Assembly (NCBI GenBank): GCA_028554645.1
Contig: JAQOOI010000058.1
Location: 310,001 to 374,000 of the forward strand
DNA: 64,000 nt
Direction of reading: 5' to 3'
From: Omphalotus guepiniiformis
Lineage: Eukaryota; Basidiomycota; Agaricomycetes; Agaricales; Omphalotaceae
This document shows positions 1-11,820 of this stretch, piece by piece. The notes under the pieces are model-generated. The model saw nothing but the letters and a program-made list of their open reading frames with translations. It made no database searches and was not told the DNA's origin. A program made the position numbers and the translations under genes. Position 1 is the stretch's first letter. Each line of letters begins with the position of its first letter.

Positions 1-1410
1 ATCAACATCCTAGAAAGCGCAAACTGGCGTGACCTCTATTCTGGGTTCCGTTTCCAGCCTTCCGAAGGTTCTCCGATAGCAGGTCTCGTGCCACTTCGAA
101 ATGAAAGCTGGACAAGAGAAGAGTTCACGGCTCTGCAGAGCACTTGCGCTGAGCACGGGATCACAATAGTTCCAGAGATAGACACTCCAGCGCATTCTCT
201 TGCAATCACGAAATGGAAACCTGAACTGATGATTCAGGGTTCGCCCGATCTGCTGAACTTGTCCTACCCTGAAACAATACCGACTCTTAAATCCATCTGG
301 GATGAAGTTCTGCCATGGTTCACATCTACTGAAGTGTCTATCGGAGCAGATGAATACGAGGCATCACTGGCTGACGATTATATATCGTTCGTCAATGAGA
401 TGAATGACTATATATCTCAGAAAAGTGGTAAAGCTATACGAATATGGGGGACGAATGAGCCTAGCACCACTGAAGCGATAACAACAAACGTTACCATCCA
501 GCATTGGTGGTTTCCCGGCGGCTCTATACCTGTACAGCTCATGGAGCAGGGTTATCGTATCATTAACTCAGATCAGGTCTTCCTCTACCTGGATGGAAAG
601 ACCTCTGATGAAGACCAGTTTCCTTGGGATTTGGACACGTCTAAGATGTGGCAAGGTGCTCCAGGTGGCAAAGGATGGGCACCGAACATCTTCTCTTCCA
701 CCGACGCATCTAACAACACCTCCGTTGATAATCCTTTGTTACGCGGATCTATCATGGCCCTATGGAACGATTGGGGAAACAATGCTACGACGCCGCTGGA
801 GATATACTATCAGTTAGCGAAGAGTCTCGCGGTGTTTGGTGAGAAAGCCTGGGCTGGGTCCGACGTTCGGGATACAGGCCTTTCTCATGACGACTTCGAA
901 TCCATTTACCCAATACTTAATGCAGCTGCTCCTGGCCAGAACTTGAATCGTGGCGTTGGGCTTTCAGCTCCTGCTGTTGTGTTCCAGCATGATACAGTGT
1001 CTTCGTTCCCTCTGCATACAACTTTCGAATCAGTCGGTCCTCCTTACACCTTATTATTCACTGTGAAGCCTTCATCTTCATCTGGCGACGTCGTACTCTT
1101 TTCCGGTCGTGATTCCGTCCTATATCTCGATTCATTAGCCTTTGAAGACCCAACTACGAACATACGATACAACTTGGGCGTTGAGCTTCCTTTGGACAGC
1201 TTCACGACAGTGGAGATTCACGCCACTCTCAACTACACCTATGCGTTCATTAATGGTTCCTCGGAAAGGCAATACTATGAAACAAATCTCGATATCTGGG
1301 GTGAATACATGAAACTCGCCAATATGTCCTTTGCTGCTCCCTCGCATGTAATTGGTTCCCAAGGATTCAGAGGGGAATTGAATAACGTGACTCTTAAACT
1401 TGGAACTTGA
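1..1410 (+). CDS. GH20 beta-N-acetylhexosaminidase, 3' part
   Basis: The frame is open from base 1, so the N-terminus lies outside the window; about 470 codons are visible with no obvious intron. The family cleaves terminal N-acetylglucosamine from chitin oligomers and glycoconjugates. The core has the PEIDTPAH segment and, further on, IGADEY, whose adjacent Asp-Glu match the GH20 catalytic pair (polarising Asp plus general acid). A WQGAPGGKGW segment and ALWNDWGNN fit the end of the TIM barrel. After about residue 320 follows a beta-rich domain resembling a concanavalin/LamG fold. Many N-x-S/T sites agree with a secreted, glycosylated enzyme. It converges on the F-box gene, with 236 bp between the two stop codons. 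Family call is firm; exact substrate is not shown. Confidence 0.92.
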   Translation: MNILESANWRDLYSGFRFQPSEGSPIAGLVPLRNESWTREEFTALQSTCAEHGITIVPEIDTPAHSLAITKWKPELMIQGSPDLLNLSYPETIPTLKSIWDEVLPWFTSTEVSIGADEYEASLADDYISFVNEMNDYISQKSGKAIRIWGTNEPSTTEAITTNVTIQHWWFPGGSIPVQLMEQGYRIINSDQVFLYLDGKTSDEDQFPWDLDTSKMWQGAPGGKGWAPNIFSSTDASNNTSVDNPLLRGSIMALWNDWGNNATTPLEIYYQLAKSLAVFGEKAWAGSDVRDTGLSHDDFESIYPILNAAAPGQNLNRGVGLSAPAVVFQHDTVSSFPLHTTFESVGPPYTLLFTVKPSSSSGDVVLFSGRDSVLYLDSLAFEDPTTNIRYNLGVELPLDSFTTVEIHATLNYTYAFINGSSERQYYETNLDIWGEYMKLANMSFAAPSHVIGSQGFRGELNNVTLKLGT

Positions 1411-1646
1411 AAGGATGGGGTGCATGCTTCAGGCCGGACGCTTTGAAAAACCCAGTCGTACGCGACGATATGCTTGATGATGGTCATAATAATTTACACC
1501 GTGTATGATTAGTACGGTACAAGTGTGACATGCCTGTGTCATGGATTCTCCTTAGTCTGCGAGACAGGCGAACTCTGAAGTTATATACATAACAAGACAT
1601 GATGTTTAAGATTATCGAATTCTGTACATAGTATGTCGCAAACTAC

Positions 1647-3432
1647 TCAAAGGTGTACCGAATGTAGACCTTCTAACTGCCACTCCTGAAGTGCCTTGTC
1701 GAAGCTACGATGACCGACCTCTAACAGAATACCTGTACTGTGGCACAAAACTTGCATCTCATGAGGAACATGGATGTTGGCAAAATCCGCGAAGGTCAAA
1801 GCAATTGACTCCAGCGATACAGCATCTGACTGAGATTGCCCTGACCTCGAAAGTGTCATAGCAGTGATTGCGTTCAAGATTCCGTTATCCACAAGGCCAA
1901 CATCTAAATGCAGCAGAGCGGGGAGAAGGGTGGCAGTCTGCGGAATAGTAGTCTTCTGAACAGTGAGGACTTCAACTAAATTTTTCAGGCCATTAAGCCT
2001 ACCATGGTACGTGAGTCGGGTAAGCCGCGGCAGGAACAGGAAAATATTGCGGAATTCTGAGCATGTCACCGCTGGCCACTCTAGACGAAGTTCCAAGAGA
2101 GACTGTCGTTGTGAAATGAGGGGTTTAAACGCCAAAGGCCCCAGTTGATCACCTCCGACTATTGGACAGAGATGGAAAGTTTTCAACGACGGGAAAACAA
2201 GGCCGCCAAATAGCATCGCCAGGGTGTCATCACAATCAGCGTTTTTTGTGCTAACGGAGATATGTAGACAGGAAATGGTAGGGAAGTGAATTGGAAGATT
2301 TGCATCCGACGACCAGTGCATTTGCGTATCAACATCCTTGCGAAACAGGATAAGTGTTTCAAGTCCAAGTTTAGATATGGTTTTCCAGTCAGTGTGGGCG
2401 CTGAAGGTACCAAGGGTCAACTTCTTAAGCTGGTCATATGGGAATGTAATAGAAGTACCCGTAAAAGAATCGAGGACCAGTGATCGAAGCTTAGGAGCAA
2501 TTGCGAATAGATTAGACGCCAAGGACGAGTTATCCGAAAGTGTGCTTGAGTTGGGCAGTAGGGCCAGAGAGTCACTTAAATCAGCTTCCTCCAGATTCGG
2601 AAAATACCCGTCTACAGGGCGGTCTCCTTTGAGTCGCAGCACCACATGCATGGCCCTGAGTAGAGAGACAGCACTCCTGAATTGAACATGGCGCAGTCTT
2701 GAGAAGTGGGGGTACCATGAGATGAAGTAATTCGAGGGATGGGATGAAGAGAGTTTTCAGTTCAAGAGAGAGAGGCAGCGGTCTAGACATTTCGAGATAA
2801 TAAGATATAAGGTTGGTATAACCACCTGGTAGAATATCCAGATTGATGGACCAGTTGGTGAAGGCCCATAGCTTCGGCGATGATGTCGTGATGCATCTCC
2901 AGAGATGGCATACTTGCGAAAGGCGCAAGGTTTGGATGGGTAGCGTGGATGGGTAGCGCCGCATGCATTCGTTCTCCACAGCTGACGAGAAAATCTCTCC
3001 CAGAACATCTACAGGAAGACGGCGTATTGCAGCAGGTAGGCCTGCCATGTGAGTTGCACACCTTTCAAGCTGCGTATGAGCATCCTCAAGTTCAGAAAGG
3101 GTGCTTCGCAATCGACTAATTTCCAAAGCGAGATAATGTGCATCGTTGCGTATGCTCGCAGCTTTGCGATGCAGAGCATTGGTGGTTTCGTTGCTAAAAG
3201 AGTCGTAGAAGGTGCGTGAGACTTGCTTGAGGCTCTCCTCATTCGATGCACGACAGTCTTCGAATCTGATACTGTGAGTGCATTGGTCACATAAGGTAAT
3301 TGTGCGAATCGCCGAGGACGTCAGGGAATCAAGCTACGGGCAAATCAATAGGCCTTAGTACTGTGTAAGACAAGGAAAAAAACGACGTACCCGTACCTGA
3401 ATGTCAGCGCAATCATCATGATGAACGCTCAT
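1647..3432 (-). pseudogene. F-box/LRR-type protein with a frameshift
   Basis: The ATG at 3432 starts a 36-nt exon (MSVHHDDCADIQ); a short intron (3396-3334) then leads into the main exon. Residues beginning EISRLRSTL form a short coiled coil, followed by an F-box-like LPVDVLGEIFSSAV stretch and 'LSQVCHLWRCI', typical of Agaricomycete F-box proteins that act as SCF ubiquitin-ligase adaptors. The C-terminal 330 residues are leucine-rich. The two halves are in different frames: the first runs into nonsense after 'LHLMVP', the second starts upstream of 'RLRHVQF'. A run of five G at 2708-2712 (+ strand) lies exactly at the switch; one base fewer would join the halves into continuous LRR text. This is either an assembly error or a young pseudogene. 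A 112-nt intron could also restore frame but would remove good LRR sequence. Confidence 0.72.
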
Positions 3433-3949
3433 GGTCACGAAAACTTGTTACGACTTGATATATCTTGCAGCTGAGTGACAATGCTCTGGATAGTGGACTT
3501 GAAGAGAGGGGACCATGACCTTTATATCAGCAGCCACTTGTACAGCGACAAGAACAAAGAACAAAGCTTGTGTGGCCCTGGTGTGGCCTTGAAAAACGAC
3601 CCATTCGAAAAGTAAACGTACCCGGTACGGCCCCCCGAGATTGCCTTATAGGGAAATTATGGTCCCATCTTCAAGGAGCCACTGGCCGAGCGGCGAGAGC
3701 ACAAAGCCATGATGGCCTCAACGTTGCAGTCTGTGTTAAATCGCACCGTGTATAATAACTAATTTACACTGAGCCTAAAACCACTATGATACATTATTGA
3801 ACTTTGAAATCAAAGCATCAACAAGCGTTCTATGCAGAAGAATCGTCTATAGCAAATAATACAGCCTGTGCTTAGCCAGGCAATAAGGATAGTAATCGAG
3901 ACAGAAAACGATAGAATGATACAACGGTCCGAAATATAAGTCTAAGAGT
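3433..3949. other. Intergenic, no gene seen
   Basis: This lies between the start of the F-box gene and the 3' end of the glucanase gene, so it must hold the F-box promoter and the glucanase 3' UTR. Only short shadow ORFs occur. No RNA gene or repeat was recognised. Confidence 0.5.
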
Positions 3950-6374
3950 CTAATCATCAAGTCCAGTACAGGGAGCAGTGGGTATCACAGAGAAGATGCC
4001 ATTATATTCATCAGGATAACTGCATCCCGACACTGTCGTAACACCACTCATGGTGTCGCTTTTATCGAACCACCCATCAACACCAGATGTGACTGAGCTT
4101 GGTGCACCCGTAAATGTAGCAGGGGGCATCGTAATGATGGGGGCAGTATCGGTATAGGTCGGCATGAGGCTAACGGGAACATTAGCGCCAGTAATAGTTG
4201 AAGGGGGCCAGGGGAAGCTAGAAGTAGATGACGCAGGAATAGACGAAGGAGTTCCTGTCTGCCAAGGCTGGTAAGTCCCATTGAAAGAATCCTCAGTTGT
4301 TCCGAGGGATACACATTTTCCAACAGCTACGCGGGGGTCCTGTGCTATCCACCCATTACGCAACCCCAGTTGATAAGACCACAGCGGCGAGCCTATATCA
4401 CCGGACTCCGTGACGCCAATCTTCCAAGTCCAGTAGAACCAGTTTTGGAAGGCGTCAGCGCTTGCAAGAGCAAAGTTCATCAGTCCTTGCTTCATAGTGT
4501 CGTTATAGTTCTGCCAATCTAGATATTCCGGGCACTGAGGGTTGGTAGAATCTTGGCCTACGCCGTGCAAGAAAACACCACAATCATTTGGAGCGCTAGA
4601 CCACTCTCCTGCGAACGTGACACCGAAATTCTTTTGGCTAGGAAATCATGCAACACGTTTGGTCAGTGAAGTGCTTTGTGTTATGTGGCCATAACTCATA
4701 CCTGTCATTCGCACTGGGTCCCCAGCTATCACAAGCTTGTTTCGGCCATATACCTCCTGGCTGGCCTTGCGGACCTATCTCCGCCATCGGGCTCAGGTTC
4801 TCTCCCCCAAAAGCAAAGTACGGATGATCATCGAGCATGATTCGATCAGAGCCTTGCAGGAAGTTGTACCAAGTCGTTTGAGGAAGGAATCCATCATGAA
4901 TGGCGATGTACTGTGTTAGAAGTCGATTACTTAGGGACATATGATTCAGACCCAGTTGCGAACTCACCGGCCCATTCCCTGTCCCAAGTCCAGTGATATC
5001 TCTGATCATGGTGTGAGCTTGGAGGTAGAAGCTGGTAATTTGCTCAAGCCCTATATCACCGACGAGGGGTTCGTTTACAATGCCGAAGACGGGGACTAAA
5101 TCTCGATACTGTGGCTGGGAGATGAACTCTGTGAGCACTCGAATATAATACAGGGCGCGTTCAGCATTTGCGAGGCCCATATTACCAGCAAGGAAGTTCA
5201 CAGGCGACAGCCTACGCATAGAGATTTAGTATGTCGTGGTGAGCTGGAAGTTAATGAGTGGCCCGACCTGCCTGAGTGATTATAGCCTGCCGAAAATATC
5301 AGTATTCAGTATCCGTCGACTCCATAAGTATCTACATAGCCATTCTGCGATCCTGGCAATGCATGAAGATCCAGACAAATTCTTAGGCCATACTTGCGGG
5401 CCCATCCAAGCAGCTTCAGAAAGTAACTGTTTGTTCGTCAGTGGCCGCTCTGCTTTGCACAAGCTACACTGGAAGAAGAGAAAAGACATACGTCCAAGAC
5501 GTCCTTGCAAGGAAGGGCTCGATGAACGGTTCTTCGGTCCACGTTTCAATAGCCCAAAATGCGATCGGCACCCGAATGAAATTCAATCCAGCGCCTGCAA
5601 TTTCAGCAATGTCTTGCTCAGTCTGTGAAGTCCCCGGAGTCAACGTCCAACGTCCTACCCCTCACTTGTAGATCAACCAGCACCCACAATGAATGTGTTG
5701 TAGTGGTCCTCAAGCTGACCAATTCCACCGTTGGCAGTATCCAGACGCATGCTTTGACTCAACGTATACTCGTCCGTAGCATTAGAGTACCGCTGATACA
5801 GGTCCGGTGTAATGAAGGGCTCTGTAACAAGCCAGCCACCGAGATTGACACCATATATTTTGTCAATTCCCCAGGTCCAGGTAGAATTTAATGGAGGAGT
5901 CCACGAGTTAGGCCGAGCATCATTGTTAAATGGATTGGTTGGATCCTGGACCCCTATGTTGACTCGTCTGAGCAAGAGACTCGTGAAGGACACGATACTT
6001 ACAATAACCGCCAAAAGAGTTGTTGTAAACAAACCGAGTACCATTTTCAGCGATTACAATTGATCCATCCCCGCCTGTCTACCAATATTCTCAGCCGGAT
6101 ACATCTCCTCTTCAATTAGCAATGGCAGACGTACTGTAGCGCCTGATGGTGAAAATGGATTTGAACCCCCAATACTAGTTGAGGTTCCTTCTTGACGTGG
6201 TCGAATGACGACAAAGTACACAGGCAAGATGACCGCAAGAACGACGACGATAAGCAACACCACACAGAAGCCTGTAATCTTCCAGAGGGCTCGGGCTCGG
6301 AAAGAATTTGAACGAGTAGGGTTTGGTTTTAGAAGACTGAGGGATGCACTTGTGGAGGGAGACGGTGAAGCCAT
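3950..6374 (-). CDS. Membrane-anchored GH5 exo-1,3-beta-glucanase
   Basis: This enzyme hydrolyses beta-1,3-glucan of the fungal wall. Eight exons fit: 6374-6135, 5945-5688, 5622-5492, 5426-5341, 5286-5268, 5211-4968, 4910-4702 and 4637-3950. Residues 1-30 are Ser/Pro-rich and cytoplasmic; about 31-57 form one strong hydrophobic segment with no cleavage site, so it is a type II membrane protein like yeast/Aspergillus Exg2/ExgD. Catalytic motifs: GVNLGGWLVTEPF at the domain start, 'FGIVNEP' (acid/base Glu) and 'FAGEWS' (nucleophile Glu). The C-terminus is Ser/Thr/Pro-rich. The intron at 5340-5287 starts with GC, not GT, and GGCTAT occurs at both its ends; the splice is forced by the conserved GSQNG-YNHSG reading. 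The 189-nt first intron may hide another small exon. Confidence 0.92.
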
Positions 6375-6754
6375 GAAAACTTCCGGTATCTGGTCAAGAT
6401 AGACATAATGTACTTGCGTGTGCCCGTGGTGCGGCCAAAGTTGGCTAGAGGTACAGCTCCCAGATGCAGGAGATAAGGAGGGGACGAGTGATGACCGAAT
6501 GAATTGTTCTTGGGTAAGGAGCCAGGGAAAACATATCCTGTCCAAAATTAGACATAAATAAATATGTTCGTTAGCAGCCGAAGTTATGTTACATTCAAAC
6601 ATCGCGTCATCAATGACAAGTCAATCTGCACCTTAGATCCCTGCAGCAAACCCTGCAATTTTTGTTACGTTGTTCAGGGGTTACGAGAATTACACAAGAA
6701 AAACCAATACACAATACAAACGGTCGAAAAAAGTAGGATCCTATCTCAGGAATA
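6375..6754. other. Intergenic
   Basis: This contains the glucanase promoter and the 3' end of the next minus-strand gene. No further coding or RNA feature was seen. Confidence 0.4.
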
Positions 6755-8869
6755 TCAGCCCCAGCCTTCGGTACAGGGTTTATCAGGCCTTCTACTGTTC
6801 CTTCCTCTGCACTCCAGCTTTCCGCAATCCTTGCAAGGGTTCGTGCAAAAGGCGCGACCGCCCTTTCCCCTGCAACCCACAGAGCCACATTTTGAGCAAT
6901 GCCTAGGACTCCTCTTTCGAGGATTATTGTCCCCTAACACTACTGTACTACTCGAGGGTGCGGTCGATTGATATTGTTCCTCTGAAGGGCCAGGAAATGG
7001 ATAAGGTCGTTTTAGCGTATTCGAAGGGTGTAACATGGAAGTGGGCTTGGGGGTAGCGTGCGTCAGGATGGGCGTGGCACTAGTGGAGGCTGAGAGTGTC
7101 GAACCATTCAAGATATCGGAGGGCCCGCTATTATTATTCGTGGGAGCGGAGGTGCCGGCCACCGACGACGGCTGTATTCCCGAGGCAGAAGGGAACTCGT
7201 ATGAATTATTGAAGCGGAATTGGAAAGCTGGTCCCTGGGTGAAAGTTCCATATGGATGTTGACCGGTAGCTGGACCAGTGTTTTGAGTGTTGTTTTGAGT
7301 GCTATGACCGGTCAGAGCTGCTATTGAAGCCATTGCATTTGCACGCGACGCTTCAGCTGGTTGCGAAACTGACTGAGATCCATTGGTACGCGCTGTTGCC
7401 GTGTTGGCTTTCCAAGCATTACTATATGCATCGGTGAACCCCTACAATGCGACGATCAGTTTACGCGCATCAGCTTTTGAAAGGGAATTTTCAGACCTCG
7501 TGTTTCTTTTGCTTCATTAAAGGAGACATGCTGCCCGCCTGCGCGCTACCCTGCTGGGACGAAGAATTGCCATTTGTCGCTGCAACTGATCGATCCCCAA
7601 CATCACTTCCTTCATGATCATCCGTTTTCTTTTCTTCACTGATATCAGGCGCTCCTTTCTGCACGTCACGTATGAGCTGAAGAATCCCTTCTTTCCTTAA
7701 CCCTGCTCGTACACAACTTCGAACCAAATTCCAAAGCGATTTCGAAACCCCCAACGCTTGCCAGTTCCAGACGTTAGCCCCACTTCCCGCATCAGTATCG
7801 CTGAACATCAACCGAGCGGGGAATTCGTCTCTGAGTTTTGCCGGCAGTGCGCGCAAAATCGATGGATCCGTGCTGGCAAATTTACGTCCTTCTGCACTTG
7901 TAGCGCTAGTACAATGAACACTCTTGCAAACATATTCACAACCGATAACAAAGAACGGTCGTTCGATATCATGAATTCTGATTGGACCGGACCGTATACG
8001 ACCTTGATTTAACAGTGGAGCGGAGCAGACCGAACAAGCAATTCCGTTGAAAACGAGGGGCTGAGGGTCCCAATACAAGAAGCGATGATCGCAGGGTGTA
8101 CGAGCAGTGGAAGTCGATGCCGTCAATGCAAAATACGACGGTGAGCATGGCAGCCAGAATGTTTTGAGAATGGAATACAGTGATGGAATGTGCTGGTTTT
8201 GGGATGATGTGGGAGCCAATGACACCAAGTGTGATTTGAATGCTTCTTCAACAGTGAGACCACCTGAGGTATTGGAATATGGTGCATCATTCAATGCATT
8301 CACCAGCGCAGAGAGGAAAGTGCTAGGTTTATTTCGAGCGAGCTCCGCCCATTCATCCGCGTCCAAATTAGAGTCAAAAGAATACGCTGGCGCCTTTCCT
8401 TTCCCAGAGGACTTTGGGATATATGAACTAGAAGAAGCATGTTCTGAATTGAATTGAGGACGGTATTGATTCTGCCACGTTTTGAGAACGAATCGAACAT
8501 GAAGAAAAGGGATACAAAGAGACACACCGCGGAAGCTGACATTGAAGTTTCTGGTGAATTTGTTTCTCCGGCACTCTTTCGAGGTCGGCTCGGACCGACA
8601 GAACCTGCTGGAAGACCATCTCGTCTGGGCCTACCCACTGGTCTCTTTGGTACAGGCGGTGAGTCGGCAGCTTGTGGATTCTTCTTGCCACTACCCTTCG
8701 GACGTCCGGGTCTTCGTTTGACAGGAGTATCACTACTTTCTGTTTGGCCCATATCTGAAGCATTCACGTTGTACGAATCTTGGGGTATGTGGTGAAGACC
8801 ATCATTGGAAAGGTATCGTTGCTGCTGCTGATTAGACGTGTTCGTCATGCCAGACATTTCGGAATGCAT
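6755..8869 (-). CDS. AT-hook protein with DUF6729-like domain and Cys-rich tail
   Basis: Three exons: about 8869-8538, 8470-7500 and 7442-6755, each joined in phase at GT/AG sites. The N-terminus is Gln/Ser-rich and has two AT-hooks (RRPGRPKGSGKK and RPVGRPRRDG), which bind the minor groove of AT-rich DNA. The middle contains 'RFLYWDPQPLVF', then CSVC, 'RIHDIERPFFVIGCEYVC' and a second Cys cluster; this order resembles DUF6729, a putative zinc-binding domain of basidiomycete, often transposon-related, proteins. The C-terminal 45 residues hold about eight Cys in CxxCG and CxGxGGR patterns, probably another zinc-binding element. A nuclear role is likely by inference. No transposase catalytic domain or terminal repeats flank it, so it looks like a host gene. 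Confidence 0.75.
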
Positions 8870-9394
8870 GAAGCCACTGCAGTTGGAATGAGCCCATTGA
8901 TGGATCCAGTAAAAGAATATAACATCAAAAATTATGTGAAAACGAATGTGAAAAGGTCATTTTATCTTTCGGGTTTGCGGAATCATGAAATTTTTATGTT
9001 GTATGTAATTTCGCTATAATTTGCTTACCTCGTCGTGAAATCAAAATGTCCTCCGCTTCAAAAAACTCGAACAATGAACAATTCAGCAGCGCAGCCTGCA
9101 ATATCAATAAGAGATGCGACAAAGGTGAGATTTGAGGGATATCAACGAACGACCAGCACGCACGGAATCTGCACAAAATAGTTATCCGCAGACAACTGAA
9201 CTGGATCGTTAGTAAATAAGCCTAATCAAGGCTGATAAGAGATATTTACAGTTGTTGATTTTCAGACCGTTTAGGACATACAATATAAGTAGATTCTGGA
9301 TACAGTACTTCGAGTTCGACATATTGGGTGAATAATGAGTAAATTACACTCGTATTAATTTAACAACGGCCAGCGTTCTTTCAGACTGCACTAC
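8870..9394. other. Intergenic
   Basis: The AT-hook gene promoter and the 3' region of the next minus-strand gene meet here. The sequence is AT-rich, and no supported gene was seen. Confidence 0.4.
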
Positions 9395-10179
9395 TTAAGC
9401 GCGCGCCCTCCTCCCCCGAGATTGCACCTTGGGGGCCTCCTCCTGCACCTTCTTGCTTGAGGAGGTAGTCGCCTTCCTGCTAGGGGAGGCTAGAGTCTCT
9501 GCCTTCGCTGCAGATTTCACCGCCGACGCCTTCTTGCGCGACCAATGAGTTGCACCCCTCTTCCTCCTCCTGGGCGAAGCCTTATCCTCAGGTTCATCAT
9601 AAGTTGGTATGAAACCTGGGCCATGACTAGCCAAATAATGGTTCATATCAACACACTTCTCCTCGTCCTCGTCCGAGTCGGGGTCCGGCTTGTGACATAC
9701 CCACTTCCCGTTCACATGCGAATATCCAAACAGCTCCCCGGAGCAAGGGTCAGCGAGTGTGTTCGAAGCTGCTCCGGAACCGCTGGCGTAGAGTTCATTG
9801 GGAGCAATATGTCTTGGAGCGGGGGGTGGCGGCGGCTCGCGGAAACTAGGCACGTTGGGGAAATTATCTTGGTAGCCAACGGGGCCTTTACAATAATAGA
9901 TCTCGCCCTCATGCGTCTTTTGAGGAGAGTCCGAGGTTCGCCCGGCGAAATGATACAGATACTTGGTTTGAGCAGGCTGTCAAGGAAATTCATTCAATGC
10001 CTGCTTCAATAAATGAGTATGAAGGGTGATCTCACCTGCTGCGTGTTTGCAGAATCAAATTGATATTGGGGTTGATTGTAGAACGCCGGGTTCAAACTAG
10101 CCTGTCTCGAACGACTAGGAGCCCTACTGGGAGCCCTTGCGGCATGTGATTCATAGGATTGCATATGGTAGGATTGCAT
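9395..10179 (-). CDS. Short basic protein of unknown function
   Basis: The ATG at 10179 gives MQSYHMQSYESHAAR, a near-duplicated start in which the first five residues recur. The first exon ends ...NTQQ at a GTGAGA donor near 10035. The second exon begins after TTGACAG near 9979 (PAQTKYLYHFAGRTSD) and runs to the stop at 9395, giving about 240 residues. The middle has one compact stretch containing 'EIYYCKGPVGYQDNFP' and a Pro run. It is followed by an acidic patch (DPDSDEDEEK) and a tail rich in Lys/Arg/Ser (PRRRKRGATHW, ending SRGRRARA) that could be a nuclear signal. A TATAAATA on the minus strand about 155 bp upstream supports the start. I do not recognise the family. Confidence 0.68.
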
Positions 10180-10332
10180 AGTAGTTTGTGATAAAACAAG
10201 AGAGAACGGTTGAAAAAGACTGAAGATTAAAGGTCGATTGAGCAGTTATTGAAGAGTAGAAAGCAACCGGTTGCTTTGAAGAGAGAATACGAGACTGAAA
10301 TTGTGATGGGGAGAACTGCCAATTCGAATTCA

Positions 10333-10340
10333 TATTTATA
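10333..10340 (-). promoter_or_regulatory. TATA box of the short basic protein gene
   Basis: The minus strand reads TATAAATA here, about 155 bp upstream of the ATG at 10179. The element type is inferred from sequence and position only. Confidence 0.5.
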
Positions 10341-11820
10341 CCCAGAGCTGGGGGGACAATGGTCGCGTTGAGGGCCACAACCCTCGCAGGCGCATCCACC
10401 CAGTTGACAGTTACCCGAAGGAACTTGGTCCACTGAGCAGAAAAATACCGGTGGCATCATGGATTGCCAAGTCTGGTGGATTTGAAAGAGCGTAATTGAT
10501 CCATGAGCATTGTCACTTTGCTGTGGCCAGTGGTCAAGGGTCACCATGCGCCGCAATCCCATTCAACAGGTTTCGAGTTTTGTTTTGCTAGGTTTGATCG
10601 TCCACCCGTACTAACGGTGCACCCTTGTAATCTGCTAGCGAAAGCTAGACAAAGTATGGCACCTCTGTGTATAGAGAATATAGAAAAGACGAGATTTGAC
10701 AAGGCCCCGAAACAATGCCAAAGTGGTTCCGCCTAGACAAGATCGTAGCGGGGTTCCGGGGGTTGTATCTCTTGCCTCTTGCGCTGTGGCGATATCATCC
10801 CCCAGAACAAGCCAAAGTGTTCCCCGGAAGTCCGTCGAACTTTAGAGGATAATTATGACCATGCATGAGATCAAATTTGAAAGATCGAAGAGTTCGAACC
10901 TACGTTTGAGCATTCAAGTTAGTATACCGAATTTATGACCGACGATAGCAGTAGACTCTTCCAATTCGACATTGCAAGAGTTCAATGAATTTTAGTTGGG
11001 GTATCCTAAGCCCAGAATCAAACCGCTCGAGACTCCGCACGAAAGTGGAGGCGTAGTGGGGCGTAGTTTGGTTAATCGGACCGTGGACGGAAGCCAGCAT
11101 TGCAAGGAGAGGGTCTGAAGTTGTCTCGAACCAGCCAGTGTATCGTATTGAAGAAATAAAAGCCTCTTCAGTGAGCATTTGATGAACACTTGACGATTGG
11201 AGAACCCAGTTCGAATTGAAAACAATTTGCAGGAAGGCGACATGGTAGTTGAGGTCAAAGCAATGTTTGAAATAAACGCCGAAAATAGGCGCTTACCAGT
11301 AAGGCGATAATCTTTGCAGTATCTTTGCCCACGCGAAATACTACTGTAGACCCTCACCCGCACGAGCACAAAGTTGCCAAAAGTGTGATTTCTATCTCAA
11401 TCCCTAACAGACCAAGTACTTATCAAGAAGATGTACGTTACAGTGAAACGAAGCTGCAAATCCTGGAGATCAGAACATGGAACATCGAAAACAGAAAGAA
11501 TATACAATGTATACATCCATGAAAAACGTAAAACAATGAAAAGAAAAGGAGTGAAAAACAGCAAATGGTGAGAAAATGCAAAACTGAGAACGGGAACAGA
11601 AATGATCTATCCGTAAGCAACAGCAGATCTCAAAAGATACTCTAAACACATGAGATAAGAAGACACGACAACAGACGTGAAAGCAAAGACAAGTCTGTAA
11701 AAAAAGATGAACATGCAAGAATGCCTAGTCCGTATCCAAGTTGTATGGATGTATGTGACATGCTCCCTCAATCAAGCAAGAACGTGGGTACACTTCCAGT
11801 AAGGTAAGCGCAAAATAGAC
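10341..11820. other. Long intergenic stretch
   Basis: About 1.5 kb with only short, low-quality ORFs on both strands. The part from 11450 to 11760 is purine-rich on the plus strand. It is probably the 3' UTR of the gene at 11821-13566, because several short A/G-rich runs with AATGAAAAG-like words occur. No tRNA, repeat family or transposon end was recognised. Confidence 0.4.

Noticed and set aside
6054..6602. 182-aa ORF extending the glucanase N-terminus upstream and reading into intron 1
   Set aside because: The ATG at 6374 gives a standard cytoplasmic leader plus membrane segment; the extra residues upstream have no family support, and the 3' end is intron 1.
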